This document shows positions 44,032 to 53,437 of a stretch of DNA of 55,337 nt, in pieces. Under the pieces are notes generated by a model. The model saw nothing but the letters and a program-made list of their open reading frames with translations, did no database searches and had not been told where the DNA came from. Both the position numbers and the translations under genes were made by a program. Within the stretch, counting starts at the first letter, position 1, and each line of letters opens with the position of its first letter. Origin of the DNA: an uncultured Chlorobiaceae bacterium (GTDB taxonomy: Bacteria; Bacteroidota; Chlorobiia; Chlorobiales; Chlorobiaceae); contig CAIPYV010000033.1 of NCBI GenBank assembly GCA_903869365.1, positions 1 to 55,337 of the forward strand. The letters run 5' to 3'.

Positions 44032-44910
44032 ATGGACCATCTCGACAAACTTGAAGCTCAAAGTGTTTATATCCTCAGGGAAGCCTACCGTGAATTTAAA
44101 AGCCTCTGCATGCTCTGGTCAATCGGCAAGGACAGCACCGTCATGCTCTGGCTTGCCAGGAAAGCCTTTTTCGGACATGTCCCCATTCCGCTTGTGCATA
44201 TCGATACACATTATAAAATTCCGGAAATGATTTCGTATCGTGACCGGATTGCACTTGAGTGGAATCTGAACATGATTTACGGTGAAAACCGTGAGGCGCT
44301 TGACCGCAAGCTCACTTTTCCAGATGGTCATACCGATCGTCTCACCTGCTGCAAATATCTTAAAAGTGAAGCGCTAAAGCACACCCTCTCCGGCGAGTGG
44401 CCCCGCTACCGCATGGATCACGAGCTGCAGCACTATGTACTCGATGAGGGAAGGGAGCCCTATACCGGCGTTATTGTAGGCGTCAGGGCCGACGAGGAGG
44501 GGAGTCGTTCCAAGGAGAGGTATTTCTCACCCCGCGACAAGGATAATGTCTGGGATGTCGGTGACCAGCCTCCCGAGTTCTGGAACCAGTTCAAGACCGA
44601 TTTTGCCCCGGGCACCCATGTACGCATCCACCCTCTTCTGGACTGGACCGAACTCAACATCTGGGAGTATATCGAACGGGAAAAAATTCCAGTCGTATCG
44701 CTCTATTTTAATCAGGGCAACGGTACCAGATACCGCTCTCTCGGCTGTTATCCCTGTACCAATCCTGTCGACTCTGAATCCCGAACGCTCAATGAGATCA
44801 TTGATGAGCTCAAAAGCGGCAGGCTATCCAACATTGCCGAACGATCAGGGCGCGCTCAGGATAGTGAAGATGGCGGGCTTGAAACCCTCCGTCGTGACGG
44901 CTATATGTAA
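44032..44910 (+). CDS. cysD: Sulfate adenylyltransferase subunit 2
   Basis: ATP sulfurylase catalytic subunit, makes APS. 292 residues from ATG 44032 ([10 protein letters not shown]). PP-loop [68 protein letters not shown]. The long upstream frame (43903) is out of frame with cysH and not coding. 18 bp before cysN. Confidence 0.93.
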   Translation: MDHLDKLEAQSVYILREAYREFKSLCMLWSIGKDSTVMLWLARKAFFGHVPIPLVHIDTHYKIPEMISYRDRIALEWNLNMIYGENREALDRKLTFPDGHTDRLTCCKYLKSEALKHTLSGEWPRYRMDHELQHYVLDEGREPYTGVIVGVRADEEGSRSKERYFSPRDKDNVWDVGDQPPEFWNQFKTDFAPGTHVRIHPLLDWTELNIWEYIEREKIPVVSLYFNQGNGTRYRSLGCYPCTNPVDSESRTLNEIIDELKSGRLSNIAERSGRAQDSEDGGLETLRRDGYM

Positions 44911-44928
44911 AATAATTTTCCCCTTGGT

Positions 44929-46731
44929 ATGATGAATGGACGAGCGCAAATGAATATAGTTATTGTCGGTCATGTCGATCACGGTAAAAGCACCGTCATA
45001 GGCCGACTGCTTGCCGACACAGGGACACTTCCAAAAGGCAAGCTTGAATCAGTAAAAGAGAACTGCCGGAAGAACTCCAAACCCTTCGAATATGCCTTCC
45101 TGCTCGATGCGCTCAAGGATGAGCAGTCACAGGGAATCACCATCGATATGGCTCGCTGTTTTTTTAAAACAGCCCAGCGCGACTATATCATCATCGATGC
45201 CCCCGGTCACATTGAGTTTCTGAAAAATATGATAACCGGTGCATCCAGGGCAGAATCCGCCCTGCTTGTAATTGATATTGATGAAGGCATTCAGGAAAAC
45301 TCTAAGCGGCATGGCCAGATGGTTTCGATGCTTGGGGTGAAGCAGGTCACGGTGCTGGTCAACAAAATGGATCTTGTCGATTTTCGCGAAGAGGTATTTG
45401 AAAAGCTGAAAGCTGATTATTCGGACTTTCTTGCCCAGATCAAAGTCAAGCCGGTCAGCTTTATTCCTGTCAGTGCCCGCGAAGGCGACAACATCGCGAC
45501 TCTTTCAGACCGTATGCCCTGGTACAGTGGAGCTACCGTTCTCGAGCAGCTTGACCGATTCACCAGTGACAAGCAGCTCCAGGACAAGCCCTTCCGCTTT
45601 CCTGTGCAGGATATCTACAAGTTCACCCGAAAGAATGATGACCGCAGAATTGTAGCAGGAACTGTAGCCGCCGGTTCAGTAAGTGTTGGTGATGAGGTGC
45701 TTTTTCTTCCCTCCGGAAAGCAGTCAGCCATCCAATCTGTGGAGTCGTTCCATACAACTCCAAAAAAATTGGCGACAACCGGAGAAGCTGCGGGGTTTAC
45801 CCTCACCACACAGATCTATATACGTCCGGGTGAACTTATGGTGAAGCCTTCTGAACCTTTACCTGAAGTCGGCACTCGTTTCCGAGTCAATATTTTCTGG
45901 GTCGGTAGAGCGCCCATGATCCTGCAGAAGGAGTACAAGCTGAAGCTGGGCTCTGCAAGGGCGTCAGTGAAACTCGCGGAAATATGCAATACGCTCGATG
46001 CCTCAGATTTGAGTTACAGTAACCACAAAAAGCAGCTTGATTGCCGCGATGTAGGGGAGTGCATTCTCGAAACCTCCCGTCCCATTGCCTTTGATCCGGC
46101 CTCCGCAAGTGAGACAACCGGAAGATTTGTTCTTGTTGATAATTATGAGATTACCGGTGGCGGTATTGTCCTTGAGAACCTTTCAGCCGATGAAACCCTT
46201 CTGCAGCGCCACATCAGAGAGCGGGAGAGCAACTGGGAAAAAGGCCTGATCAAAACAAAAGAGAGGGAGCGTGTTAACCGCCACAGGGCAAAGTTCATTG
46301 TTTTTACCGGACTTCCCGGCACAGGTAAACGATCAGTGGCCAAAGCTCTGGAGCAAGGGTTGTTTGACAACCGTTTGAATGCCTACTACCTTGGTGTTGC
46401 CAATATTGACCGTGGTCTTGATGCCGACCTTGGTTATCACGTCGATAATGCAGGGGAGAGGCTGAGAAGAATCGGAGAGCTCGCCCGTATTCTCACGGAC
46501 GCCGGGCTTATATTCATCACCACCATTGATGATGCTGACGATTATGATATCGAAATCCTGAAGCAGTTGAACGAACCAAGTGATATTCTTGTCGTCAATA
46601 TGGGTGAAAACAGCTTTTCAAGATACCATCCCGATCTGCAGATCCCTGCCGGAGGAAGAGTTGCTGACGCCGTACAGGAAGTAGCAAGTATGCTGAAAAC
46701 AAAGGAAATCATCATCGAGTACCAGATATGA
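44929..46731 (+). CDS. cysN: CysN GTPase fused to a degenerate APS-kinase domain
   Basis: Regulatory GTPase of ATP sulfurylase. 600 residues. GTPase motifs [14 protein letters not shown] and NKMD, then beta-barrel domains to about residue 430. The C-terminal 150 residues look like CysC (P-loop [16 protein letters not shown] near 461, [11 protein letters not shown]) but lack the LDGDNVR substrate motif ([17 protein letters not shown] instead) and the usual GKST. Start at 44929 or internal Met at residue 8 (44950). Kinase activity is doubtful; the pathway here only needs APS. Confidence 0.88.
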   Translation: MMNGRAQMNIVIVGHVDHGKSTVIGRLLADTGTLPKGKLESVKENCRKNSKPFEYAFLLDALKDEQSQGITIDMARCFFKTAQRDYIIIDAPGHIEFLKNMITGASRAESALLVIDIDEGIQENSKRHGQMVSMLGVKQVTVLVNKMDLVDFREEVFEKLKADYSDFLAQIKVKPVSFIPVSAREGDNIATLSDRMPWYSGATVLEQLDRFTSDKQLQDKPFRFPVQDIYKFTRKNDDRRIVAGTVAAGSVSVGDEVLFLPSGKQSAIQSVESFHTTPKKLATTGEAAGFTLTTQIYIRPGELMVKPSEPLPEVGTRFRVNIFWVGRAPMILQKEYKLKLGSARASVKLAEICNTLDASDLSYSNHKKQLDCRDVGECILETSRPIAFDPASASETTGRFVLVDNYEITGGGIVLENLSADETLLQRHIRERESNWEKGLIKTKERERVNRHRAKFIVFTGLPGTGKRSVAKALEQGLFDNRLNAYYLGVANIDRGLDADLGYHVDNAGERLRRIGELARILTDAGLIFITTIDDADDYDIEILKQLNEPSDILVVNMGENSFSRYHPDLQIPAGGRVADAVQEVASMLKTKEIIIEYQI

Positions 46732-46742
46732 ACCTGAACTAT

Positions 46743-47639
46743 TTATCCAAGCGAGCGCTCAATCTCCTCCCAGAACCTGCCATGACGGGAGACCTGAAGC
46801 TTGAATGCCGGTATTTTTTTTGCCATCTCGCAGCAATTATCAAACAGGTTTCGACGCATTAACCGCTGTTTCTTTTCATTGGCAATGTTCAGATATCTGA
46901 TAAGAAACTGGAGAGAGGATTCGTTCATAAAGGCGATGGATTCACCTTTGCCGACCCTCATGGATGCATCAATATCGGACTGCTCGATGAAAAAAATACC
47001 ATGAACCGGAATGGAGTGTTCTACATTCCAGGTCTTATCCGATATGCCATTCAGATACTCACTCCATGTCGGAAAAGGGTGTGCTCTGTATTGTCCTTCG
47101 CTGTCAACTAAAACAAGCACTTGATCGTCACAGAGAGCAGACCAGTTATTCGGCAATCGGCTACAGCAAGTCGATTTACCAGCACCATGTCCTCCGGCGA
47201 GAATGACACCCTTGCCATCATGTTCAATCAAGGCAGCATGGAACAGAGTTCCGCCAGATCGTATCGTTTCCCTGTATATAGGATACAAGGCTTTTTGCAT
47301 CGCTGCGATTGCATCTTTCTGGTTTGTGAAAGGTTTGATAGTACAAAGCACATCCTGAAGATGTTCATGGTACCAGAAGCAGAGTCTTCCCATATCATGG
47401 AGCTTCCATCCCTTTGCTGCTAATTCGTGTTGTGCACTTTGAGAAGATACATCATCATGCGAATCCTTGCTCATGGAACATATCAAGTTCCTGTTACTCT
47501 CAGTTGTACAGCTGTTATCAAGCCGCATAATAACGCCCATCTGTTCAATCCACGATTGCAGCTCTTCAAAGGTTGTCGAAATCTGCCAACGTAAGCCATT
47601 ACTCAATTGAAGTGCAAAAGCGTACTGTTTACTTCTCAC
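46743..47639 (-). CDS. HprK-like ATP-binding protein, ScmC-like
   Basis: 298 residues. P-loop ILAGGHGAGKSTCCSRL (149-165), followed by a Walker-B-like WSALCDDQVLVLVDSEG and HPFPTW, in the HPr-kinase/phosphorylase-like arrangement. The N-terminal 110 residues (SNGLRWQISTTFEELQSWIEQMGV, WYHEHLQDVLCTIKPF) are not HprK. I recall ScmC of the SynChlorMet peptide-modification cassette being like this; the two small Cys-rich peptides just upstream fit such a role. No radical-SAM partner in the window. Converges with cysN with only 11 bp between. Confidence 0.6.
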   Translation of the reverse strand: MRSKQYAFALQLSNGLRWQISTTFEELQSWIEQMGVIMRLDNSCTTESNRNLICSMSKDSHDDVSSQSAQHELAAKGWKLHDMGRLCFWYHEHLQDVLCTIKPFTNQKDAIAAMQKALYPIYRETIRSGGTLFHAALIEHDGKGVILAGGHGAGKSTCCSRLPNNWSALCDDQVLVLVDSEGQYRAHPFPTWSEYLNGISDKTWNVEHSIPVHGIFFIEQSDIDASMRVGKGESIAFMNESSLQFLIRYLNIANEKKQRLMRRNLFDNCCEMAKKIPAFKLQVSRHGRFWEEIERSLG

Positions 47640-47661
47640 AACTGCGATGCCAATGATTTAT

Positions 47662-47907
47662 TTAAAAATATTGAGAATACTGAATAATTGCACCGCTCGC
47701 GCATCTCCAATCCGATCTATTGGGTAGAACGCCAACGCCGCAGGCCGAGGCATCACCCCCACCAGTACAGTTTCCTGAAAAAATGTAATTCCCGTTATGG
47801 CAATCTTCCGCTATATCAGCACTACTTCCTAAAGGAAAACACAAAGCGCCTCCCAAAGCTTTGAGGCTATGAGCCAGATCGATGAGTACTGGCTTTTCCC
47901 ATTTCAT
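47662..47907 (-). CDS. Candidate RiPP precursor peptide 1
   Basis: 81 residues from ATG 47907 (MKWEKPVLIDLAHSLKALGG), chosen by match to peptide 2 and by GGAG upstream. Conserved leader MKWE-PVLIDLAH-LKALGGA, then core with five Cys at 23, 36, 47, 56 and 69, in conserved contexts (DCHNG, IFSG-C-GGGDA-AC, W-C). Ends 22 bp before the HprK-like gene. Paralogue at 48309. Possibly substrate of a modification system or secreted Cys-rich peptide. Confidence 0.6.
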   Translation of the reverse strand: MKWEKPVLIDLAHSLKALGGALCFPLGSSADIAEDCHNGNYIFSGNCTGGGDASACGVGVLPNRSDWRCASGAIIQYSQYF

Positions 47908-48308
47908 GATGAACTCCATTGTAATGATAAAGAGACAGAGTTGCCACCATACTCTAAGATATTTTTATAAAATATGTTGCAAGTATCGTTCCCGAATGAG
48001 TGATATAATCGATTAATGTCTATCCAGGATGAAGCAGTGGTCAGGGATACCTGCTGTAACTTGAAATGCTGAAATTGATTAAAGAGTTCGTTTGCTTTTT
48101 TTTGGATACGGACTCATATTCTGGGCGTTCTGATGTAAAAAATCCCCAACTGTTAGACGAGTTGTCTCAAATTGTCTCAATAAAAGTCAAGACAACTTGA
48201 TTCATAATACAATATTACTCTGGAAAGTCAAGGCTGAGACGGTGTCAAATGGGATATATTTTTTTTATCCAGGATAGCGGGAGTTCAAGTTTTATAGTGC
48301 AAAAAAGG
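47908..48308. other. Gap between peptide genes
   Basis: About 400 bp, no gene seen. It contains an 8-bp inverted repeat (AGTTGTCT at 48160-48167 and AGACAACT at 48190-48197) with an inner repeat of TTGTCTCAA; possibly a terminator of peptide 2 or promoter of peptide 1. Confidence 0.4.
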
Positions 48309-48566
48309 TTATACATAGGGTTTAATCCTTGGAGCAAGGTCAAAAATTGCCCCCACTGTGCAGTACCATATTGCTTCATCAGGTGCAGCGCCATTGGTGC
48401 AGGCCTCGGCATCCCCGCCCCCACTGCAAGTGCCTGAAAAAATGTAATACCCGTTATGGCAGTCTTGCGCAGCATCAGCGCTGCTTCCAACAGGCCAGCA
48501 AAACGCTCCTCCCAAAGCTTTGAGGCCATGAGCCAGATCAATGAGTACTGGGTTTTCCCATTTCAA
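48309..48566 (-). CDS. Candidate RiPP precursor peptide 2
   Basis: 85 residues. Starts with TTG at 48566 where copy 1 has ATG; no in-frame ATG upstream, but GGGGGA ribosome site is present. Leader nearly identical to copy 1 (MKWENPVLIDLAH). Same five Cys positions and gap-free alignment to residue about 72, then a diverged C-terminus. Upstream sequence is also duplicated. Likely a recent tandem duplication with altered expression. Confidence 0.55.
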   Translation of the reverse strand: MKWENPVLIDLAHGLKALGGAFCWPVGSSADAAQDCHNGYYIFSGTCSGGGDAEACTNGAAPDEAIWYCTVGAIFDLAPRIKPYV

Positions 48567-48801
48567 GATTCATCCCCCTGTAATGATAAGTTCTATATAT
48601 ATAATTCACAAAAAAGTGGCAAAACGCAACATATATGGCTTTATCCAACTCTAATGCATATCATTTATATATGTAGCTGCAAATATTATGCCTGAGGACG
48701 CAAAAAAAATTGATTGGACATCTTTTATCCGGGTGCTGTAAAATGTTCGGATCTGCAGGAAATTGGAGTGAAGTGATGAACAGAAAGGGTATGTAAAGAA
48801 G

Positions 48802-48839
48802 ATTCCCGGCCATTTACCCTGTTGGGTTTGACCGGGAAT
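48802..48839 (-). terminator. Hairpin after 48860 gene
   Basis: ATTCCCGG and CCGGGAAT form an 8-bp stem, with an inner ACCC/GGGT pairing, just beyond the stop of the minus-strand gene at 48860. T-run weak. Rest of 48567-48801 has no gene visible. Confidence 0.5.
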
Positions 48840-48859
48840 TGTAACGTGATTCTGGCTTA

Positions 48860-49168
48860 TCAGTTATAGAAAAATTCTATATGCAGGTTTTCATCGGGTT
48901 GTTCAGTGATATTGTAACGGCCTTTGGTGATAATCGAAAGTCCTTTTTTATCACCGGCGGGTATGATAATCTGCTCAACGTCATCAGCATCTTTTTTCGG
49001 ATAGTTCTGGTTGAAGAAAAGATTCAACACAGAGCCCGTATTCTCAAACTGAAGAAGGAAGCCATTATCATTGACAAAAACCAGATCGTCGTAGGCGTAT
49101 GTTACCTCATGCCCAAGCTCTTCGAGAAGCTGCATAACTGTTCCAAGAGGGCGTGCTGCTGTTTCCAT
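48860..49168 (-). CDS. Hypothetical protein
   Basis: 102 residues, soluble. ARPLGTVMQLLEELGHEVTYAYDDLVFVNDNGFLLQFENTGSVLNLFFN suggests alpha then beta structure; no Cys. I do not recognise the family. It is transcribed toward the peptide genes, about 290 bp away, and has its own terminator-like hairpin. No link to SulP upstream is evident. Confidence 0.6.
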   Translation of the reverse strand: METAARPLGTVMQLLEELGHEVTYAYDDLVFVNDNGFLLQFENTGSVLNLFFNQNYPKKDADDVEQIIIPAGDKKGLSIITKGRYNITEQPDENLHIEFFYN

Positions 49169-49323
49169 AGTTCAATGCTCCTGATTAAGACATAAGAAGA
49201 AGTTGTTGTAAATTTCCGCGCACCTTATTTTAAGGAATAAATTTCTATTATTCTAAATAAATAAGGACTATGCTATAATTTATCATATAAAATAAGGATA
49301 TTTAACAGTTTCTCAACATAGTA

Positions 49324-51027
49324 TTACTTTTCCCGTTCAACCGTAGGGACAAAGTTGGGTTGCCTGCCAAGTTTTGGTTGGCCGAGAATCTCTCTTGCGT
49401 GGTCGAGAGCATCATCAATATTGCCGAAAATATTTTCTTCACCGATATCATCGTATAGTCCGTATTGCTGAAGAGCAAATAAAGGCTGAGCATGCACACC
49501 AGATAAGATCAGCCTGGTGTCAGCTTTTCTGCACTCTTTCAGAAGTTCCTTCATCATATTCAGGCCGGTTGCATCAATTGAAAGCACGTTACGCATTCTG
49601 ATGATGCGGATTTTCGGTGACTTTTCGACAACATGCATGGCCTCCCTGAACTTGCTTGCTGCACCAAAGAAGAACGGACCGTTAAATTCAAAAACCTCAA
49701 CATCATCAGGCACTTTTCTTGTCACAATAGTGTTGGGATCCTCTTCTTCATCACTGTCTTGCAGATCCTTTGTAATAATGCCGACATTGGAAATTTGGGC
49801 CATCCGCTGCATAAAAAGAATGACGGAGAGCAGCATGCCGATTTCTATGGCAAGGGAAAGATCAAAGACAACGGTGAGTCCGAAGGTTGTCAGAAGCACA
49901 ATAACATCGCTTCTCGGACTTTTCAGAAGCTCTTGGAACACCTTGATTTCGCTCATGTTCCAGGCAACAATAATAAGGATTGCCGCCAGCGCGGGCATGG
50001 GGATAAGCTTTGCCCATTTGGCAAACAACAGCATGATCAAGAGAAGCGTTACAGCATGAATCATACCGGCAATAGGTGTTCGTCCGCCGTTTTTGACATT
50101 GGTCGCCGTTCGTGCAATTGCTCCGGTTACCGGAATACCGCCAAAAAGGGGAGTAATAATATTTGCAGCACCCTGGGCTATCAGCTCCATATTCGATTTG
50201 TGGCGGCTTCCGATCATGCCATCAGCTACAACGGCTGAAAGCAGTGCTTCTATAGCGCCGAGCAAGGCGATGGTGGTCGCCGGCATGATGAGCTGCCGTA
50301 TCGTTGCAAAATCAAAAAAAGGAAGCGACGGAGAGGGAATCATTGATGGTATTTCACCGAAGCGGGACTCTATCGTGGCAACATGAAGGTGAAAATATTG
50401 CACGGCCAGCGTTGTAACAATAATGGCAATAAGTGAACCTGGAATTTTTCGAGAAATTTTTGGCCAGAACATAATGATCAGAAGGGCAAGCAAGCCGATC
50501 AACAAACTTGGCAGATCAAGCGTTGACAGGTTTCGGCCGTATGCAGCCCACTTGCCGATAAAATCAGCAGGTACATTGGCGATGGTCAGCCCGAGAAAAT
50601 CTTTGATCTGGCCTGAAAAAATAATGACCGCTATACCGCTTGTAAAGCCCACAATGACAGGATAGGGAATGAACTTGATCAGCGATCCGAACTGGGCGAA
50701 GCCCATAATCATGAGAATAATGCCCGACATGATGGTCGCCAGCATCAAACCGTTAATACCGTATTGCTGGACAATTCCATAAAGAATCACAATAAACGCG
50801 CCCGTTGGTCCGCCGATCTGGACTCTGCTTCCTCCAAGAAAAGAGACAAGAAATCCACCGATAACGGCGCTGATAAGGCCCTTTTCAGGCGATACACCCG
50901 ATGCTATTGCAAAAGCTATCGCCAATGGTAAAGCAACAATACCCACCATGACGCCGGCAACGACATCCTTCATGATCCGGTCAGGGGTGAGTTCCGGTAA
51001 AATTGAAAATATTTTTGGCTTGAACAT
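49324..51027 (-). CDS. SulP-family anion permease with STAS domain
   Basis: 567 residues from ATG 51027 ([13 protein letters not shown]). Multiple transmembrane helices ([42 protein letters not shown], typical SulP motifs) and a C-terminal STAS domain ([33 protein letters not shown]). May take up sulfate for the cys cassette or move bicarbonate; the sequence does not decide. Confidence 0.88.
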   Translation of the reverse strand: MFKPKIFSILPELTPDRIMKDVVAGVMVGIVALPLAIAFAIASGVSPEKGLISAVIGGFLVSFLGGSRVQIGGPTGAFIVILYGIVQQYGINGLMLATIMSGIILMIMGFAQFGSLIKFIPYPVIVGFTSGIAVIIFSGQIKDFLGLTIANVPADFIGKWAAYGRNLSTLDLPSLLIGLLALLIIMFWPKISRKIPGSLIAIIVTTLAVQYFHLHVATIESRFGEIPSMIPSPSLPFFDFATIRQLIMPATTIALLGAIEALLSAVVADGMIGSRHKSNMELIAQGAANIITPLFGGIPVTGAIARTATNVKNGGRTPIAGMIHAVTLLLIMLLFAKWAKLIPMPALAAILIIVAWNMSEIKVFQELLKSPRSDVIVLLTTFGLTVVFDLSLAIEIGMLLSVILFMQRMAQISNVGIITKDLQDSDEEEDPNTIVTRKVPDDVEVFEFNGPFFFGAASKFREAMHVVEKSPKIRIIRMRNVLSIDATGLNMMKELLKECRKADTRLILSGVHAQPLFALQQYGLYDDIGEENIFGNIDDALDHAREILGQPKLGRQPNFVPTVEREK

Positions 51028-51202
51028 AATGAATGTCGGAAAAAGAAAATGAACAGTATAGCCCATGGCGGGTATGGACTCCTATATATGTATTTTCTTA
51101 TTCTATCCCAACACTTTCCACCGTTACCAATTGTTCTCGAAAACATTATGTTACAGTCAGTGTCGGAGGAAGGGGAAAGTCAGAAAAAAATATTCAAAAA
51201 CA

Positions 51203-51730
51203 ATGAGCATAAGAGGTTATCAGCAAAAACTAAGGCTGTTACACAAGGTTGTCATGCTTGTGCTGCTTATGGTGCTGGCGGTGCAGGTAGCTGTCGCTGA
51301 AGTTTCCGGCAGCTGGATCTACGAAAAGATCACCGTAGGTGCAGATCAGCAGGAACTTTATACTGCGACACTACAGAGCAGAAACTCAATACATTTATTA
51401 TCCCCCTATGATGGTCTGAATCGTGGATTGATCATGATACGGAAGGTTAAAAGCGGAGAGCCGGAAGTTCTGTTTGCTGTTGACAAGGGTCAGTTCCAAA
51501 TCGGCAAGACGATACGAGTCAGGATTGATGGCGGAAATGCACAGTGGATTACTGTGGATAAGCCAAATGATCGCAGGAGCGACCTCTTGTTCATTGCTGA
51601 ACCAGTAGCTTTTATCAATCAGATCAAAAACGCAAAAAAACTGAACATCGCAGCTCAATTGTCTCAAAACGGAGAAAAGATTTTTGATTTTAACGTTGAT
51701 GGACTGGATTTGACAACGTTGGGATTATAG
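51203..51730 (+). CDS. Secreted protein of unknown function
   Basis: 175 residues from ATG 51203 (MSIRGYQQKLRLL). Signal peptide (HKVVMLVLLMVLAVQVAVA). Beta-rich body: GSWIYEKITVGADQQELYTATLQSRNS, VLFAVDKGQFQIGKTIRVRIDGG. Resembles periplasmic proteins with invasion-associated locus B-like folds, but no family can be named. Start has no strong ribosome site. Confidence 0.6.
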   Translation: MSIRGYQQKLRLLHKVVMLVLLMVLAVQVAVAEVSGSWIYEKITVGADQQELYTATLQSRNSIHLLSPYDGLNRGLIMIRKVKSGEPEVLFAVDKGQFQIGKTIRVRIDGGNAQWITVDKPNDRRSDLLFIAEPVAFINQIKNAKKLNIAAQLSQNGEKIFDFNVDGLDLTTLGL

Positions 51731-51832
51731 CCATCGTTCAATGCACCATTTGCAATCGATGACGGATATTACTATTATTTTCGGTATAATCGAATGAGCA
51801 TTTTGAAGAAATAAAAAGGAGAAACAACGTTT

Positions 51833-52330
51833 ATGTCTACAACGAATGAGAATCTGAAGGAAGCTTTTGCCGGAGAGAGTCAGGCCAACCAGAAGTACCT
51901 TGCTTTTGCAAAGGAAGCCGAAAAAGCTGGTTTTAGTAATATTGCAAAGTTGTTTCGCACAACAGCCCAGGCCGAATCAATCCATGCCGAAGGGCATTTG
52001 GCCGCTCTTGGAGGAGTAGGTTCAACCGCAGACAATCTGCAGGCAGCCATTGGCGGAGAAACCTTTGAGCATACAGAGATGTATCCCCCGATGCTTGAGC
52101 AGGCTGAAACCGATAATCATCCGGCAAAAAAAATGTTTGCCTTTGCCCTCAAGGCAGAGCAGCAGCATGCTGAACTCTATAAACAAGCATTGGAAGCTGT
52201 TCGTAACGGCCAGGATATTACAGCAACCGAGGTTTGGCTTTGTCCCTTCTGCGGTCATATTGAACTGGGTACCCCCCCGGATATTTGCCCGATTTGCGGA
52301 GCAAAAGCCTCACAATTCGTCGAGGTTTGA
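51833..52330 (+). CDS. Rubrerythrin
   Basis: Diiron peroxidase of oxidative defence. 165 residues. Ferritin-like diiron helices (LKEAFAGESQANQKYLAFAKEAEKAG, AQAESIHAEGHLAAL, KAEQQHAELYKQALE) and a C-terminal rubredoxin centre CPFCGHIELGTPPDICPICGAKA. Complete, with ribosome site AAAGGAG before ATG. Terminator follows. Confidence 0.95.
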   Translation: MSTTNENLKEAFAGESQANQKYLAFAKEAEKAGFSNIAKLFRTTAQAESIHAEGHLAALGGVGSTADNLQAAIGGETFEHTEMYPPMLEQAETDNHPAKKMFAFALKAEQQHAELYKQALEAVRNGQDITATEVWLCPFCGHIELGTPPDICPICGAKASQFVEV

Positions 52331-52350
52331 TATCCTCTGTCAGCCTCTTT

Positions 52351-52379
52351 CACGAGGCGGTTGTTTAAATCGCCTCGTG
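52351..52379 (+). terminator. Terminator-like hairpin after rubrerythrin
   Basis: CACGAGGCG and CGCCTCGTG, 9-bp perfect stem, 11-base loop, 21 bp beyond the rubrerythrin stop. Downstream T-run is weak. Confidence 0.55.
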
Positions 52380-52485
52380 ATGTTTAAGTTGATGCGCGCA
52401 TACCTGCAAGGGAAACAAGATGCAAAATCAATACATTGCGGGACCAAGGGGGCAATAGTTAATTGCGGAAGAGAACCACAAAAGC

Positions 52486-52884
52486 ATGGTGACAGAGAGT
52501 ATCGACAAGCAGATCAGGCAAGTGCTTGAACGGCACAACGCCATTCGTCTGGCGCTGTTGTTTGGTTCATTGGCCAAAGGTAGTGCTCATCATGACAGTG
52601 ATCTCGATCTGGCAGTCGGTGCCGATCATCCGCTCGACGTTCATGAAACAATCGAACTTATTTCAGATCTTGCAGAAGCGATAGGACGCCCTGTGGATTT
52701 GATTGATTTGTCAACTGTTGGCGAACCCTTGCTGGGCCAGATCATCGCAGGAGGAAGGCGAATAGTCGGTAGCAATACGCTCTTCGCTGAGTTGGTGCTC
52801 AAACATCTTTATAACCAGGAGGATTTTGTGCCTTATCAGAGAAGAATTCTGAAGGAAAGGAGGATAGCATGGATTGGCTGTTAA
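52486..52884 (+). CDS. mntA: MntA-type nucleotidyltransferase antitoxin
   Basis: 132 residues. Minimal nucleotidyltransferase: FGSLAKGSAHHDSDLDLAVG with GS 27-28 and Asp39/Asp41. In MntA-HepT systems it adds AMP to the HepT toxin. It overlaps hepT by 16 bp, in the normal order. Confidence 0.88.
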   Translation: MVTESIDKQIRQVLERHNAIRLALLFGSLAKGSAHHDSDLDLAVGADHPLDVHETIELISDLAEAIGRPVDLIDLSTVGEPLLGQIIAGGRRIVGSNTLFAELVLKHLYNQEDFVPYQRRILKERRIAWIGC

Positions 52885-53288
52885 TTGAACAGAAACTTGA
52901 GTCTTTGCGTCGATCAATACTCAGGGTTAAAGAGAAATGTCCCAAAAACGCCGATGTACTTGGCAACGATTACGATGCTCAGGATATTCTCTCCCTCAAC
53001 CTCACTCGTGCGGTTCAAATGTGTGTGGATATTGGAACACACCTTGTTGCAGATAGTGAGTTCCCCCCTCCGGGTACCATGGGAAAAACATTCGATATTT
53101 TATGTGAAGCCGGAATAATTAGCGAAAATTTGGCAGGTCGCATGAAAAAGGCGGTTGGATTTCGTAATCTCGCAGTTCATAACTATGAGACCATCAACTG
53201 GGCAATTGTTTTTTCTATCGCAACGGCACACCTTCAGGATTTTGAAGAGTTCGCTCAAAGCGTGGCACGACTGAACGATAATCGCTGA
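52869..53288 (+). CDS. hepT: HepT-type toxin (DUF86)
   Basis: 139 residues, helical HEPN RNase. RX4HXY motif at Arg99-His104-Tyr106 (RNLAVHNY), the catalytic motif. Follows mntA with overlap, a type VII toxin-antitoxin pair. Intact. The 149-bp gap after it has no gene. Confidence 0.9.
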   Translation: MDWLLIEQKLESLRRSILRVKEKCPKNADVLGNDYDAQDILSLNLTRAVQMCVDIGTHLVADSEFPPPGTMGKTFDILCEAGIISENLAGRMKKAVGFRNLAVHNYETINWAIVFSIATAHLQDFEEFAQSVARLNDNR

Positions 53289-53437
53289 TATCTGAAGCAC
53301 TTCCTGCATAAGCCAAAACATGGGCATCTTCGCGATAGTTCTATGGCTCCCATTTCCCCGATTCCCATTCCCCAAAGAATACTCTATATTACAACCACAT
53401 CATTATTCTTTCCGGTTAACCCATTCCATCCCTTATT

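Noticed and set aside
48160-48197. 8-bp inverted repeat in the gap between the peptide genes
   Set aside because: Loop of 22 bases and no T-run; could be a chance feature, so not called as a terminator.
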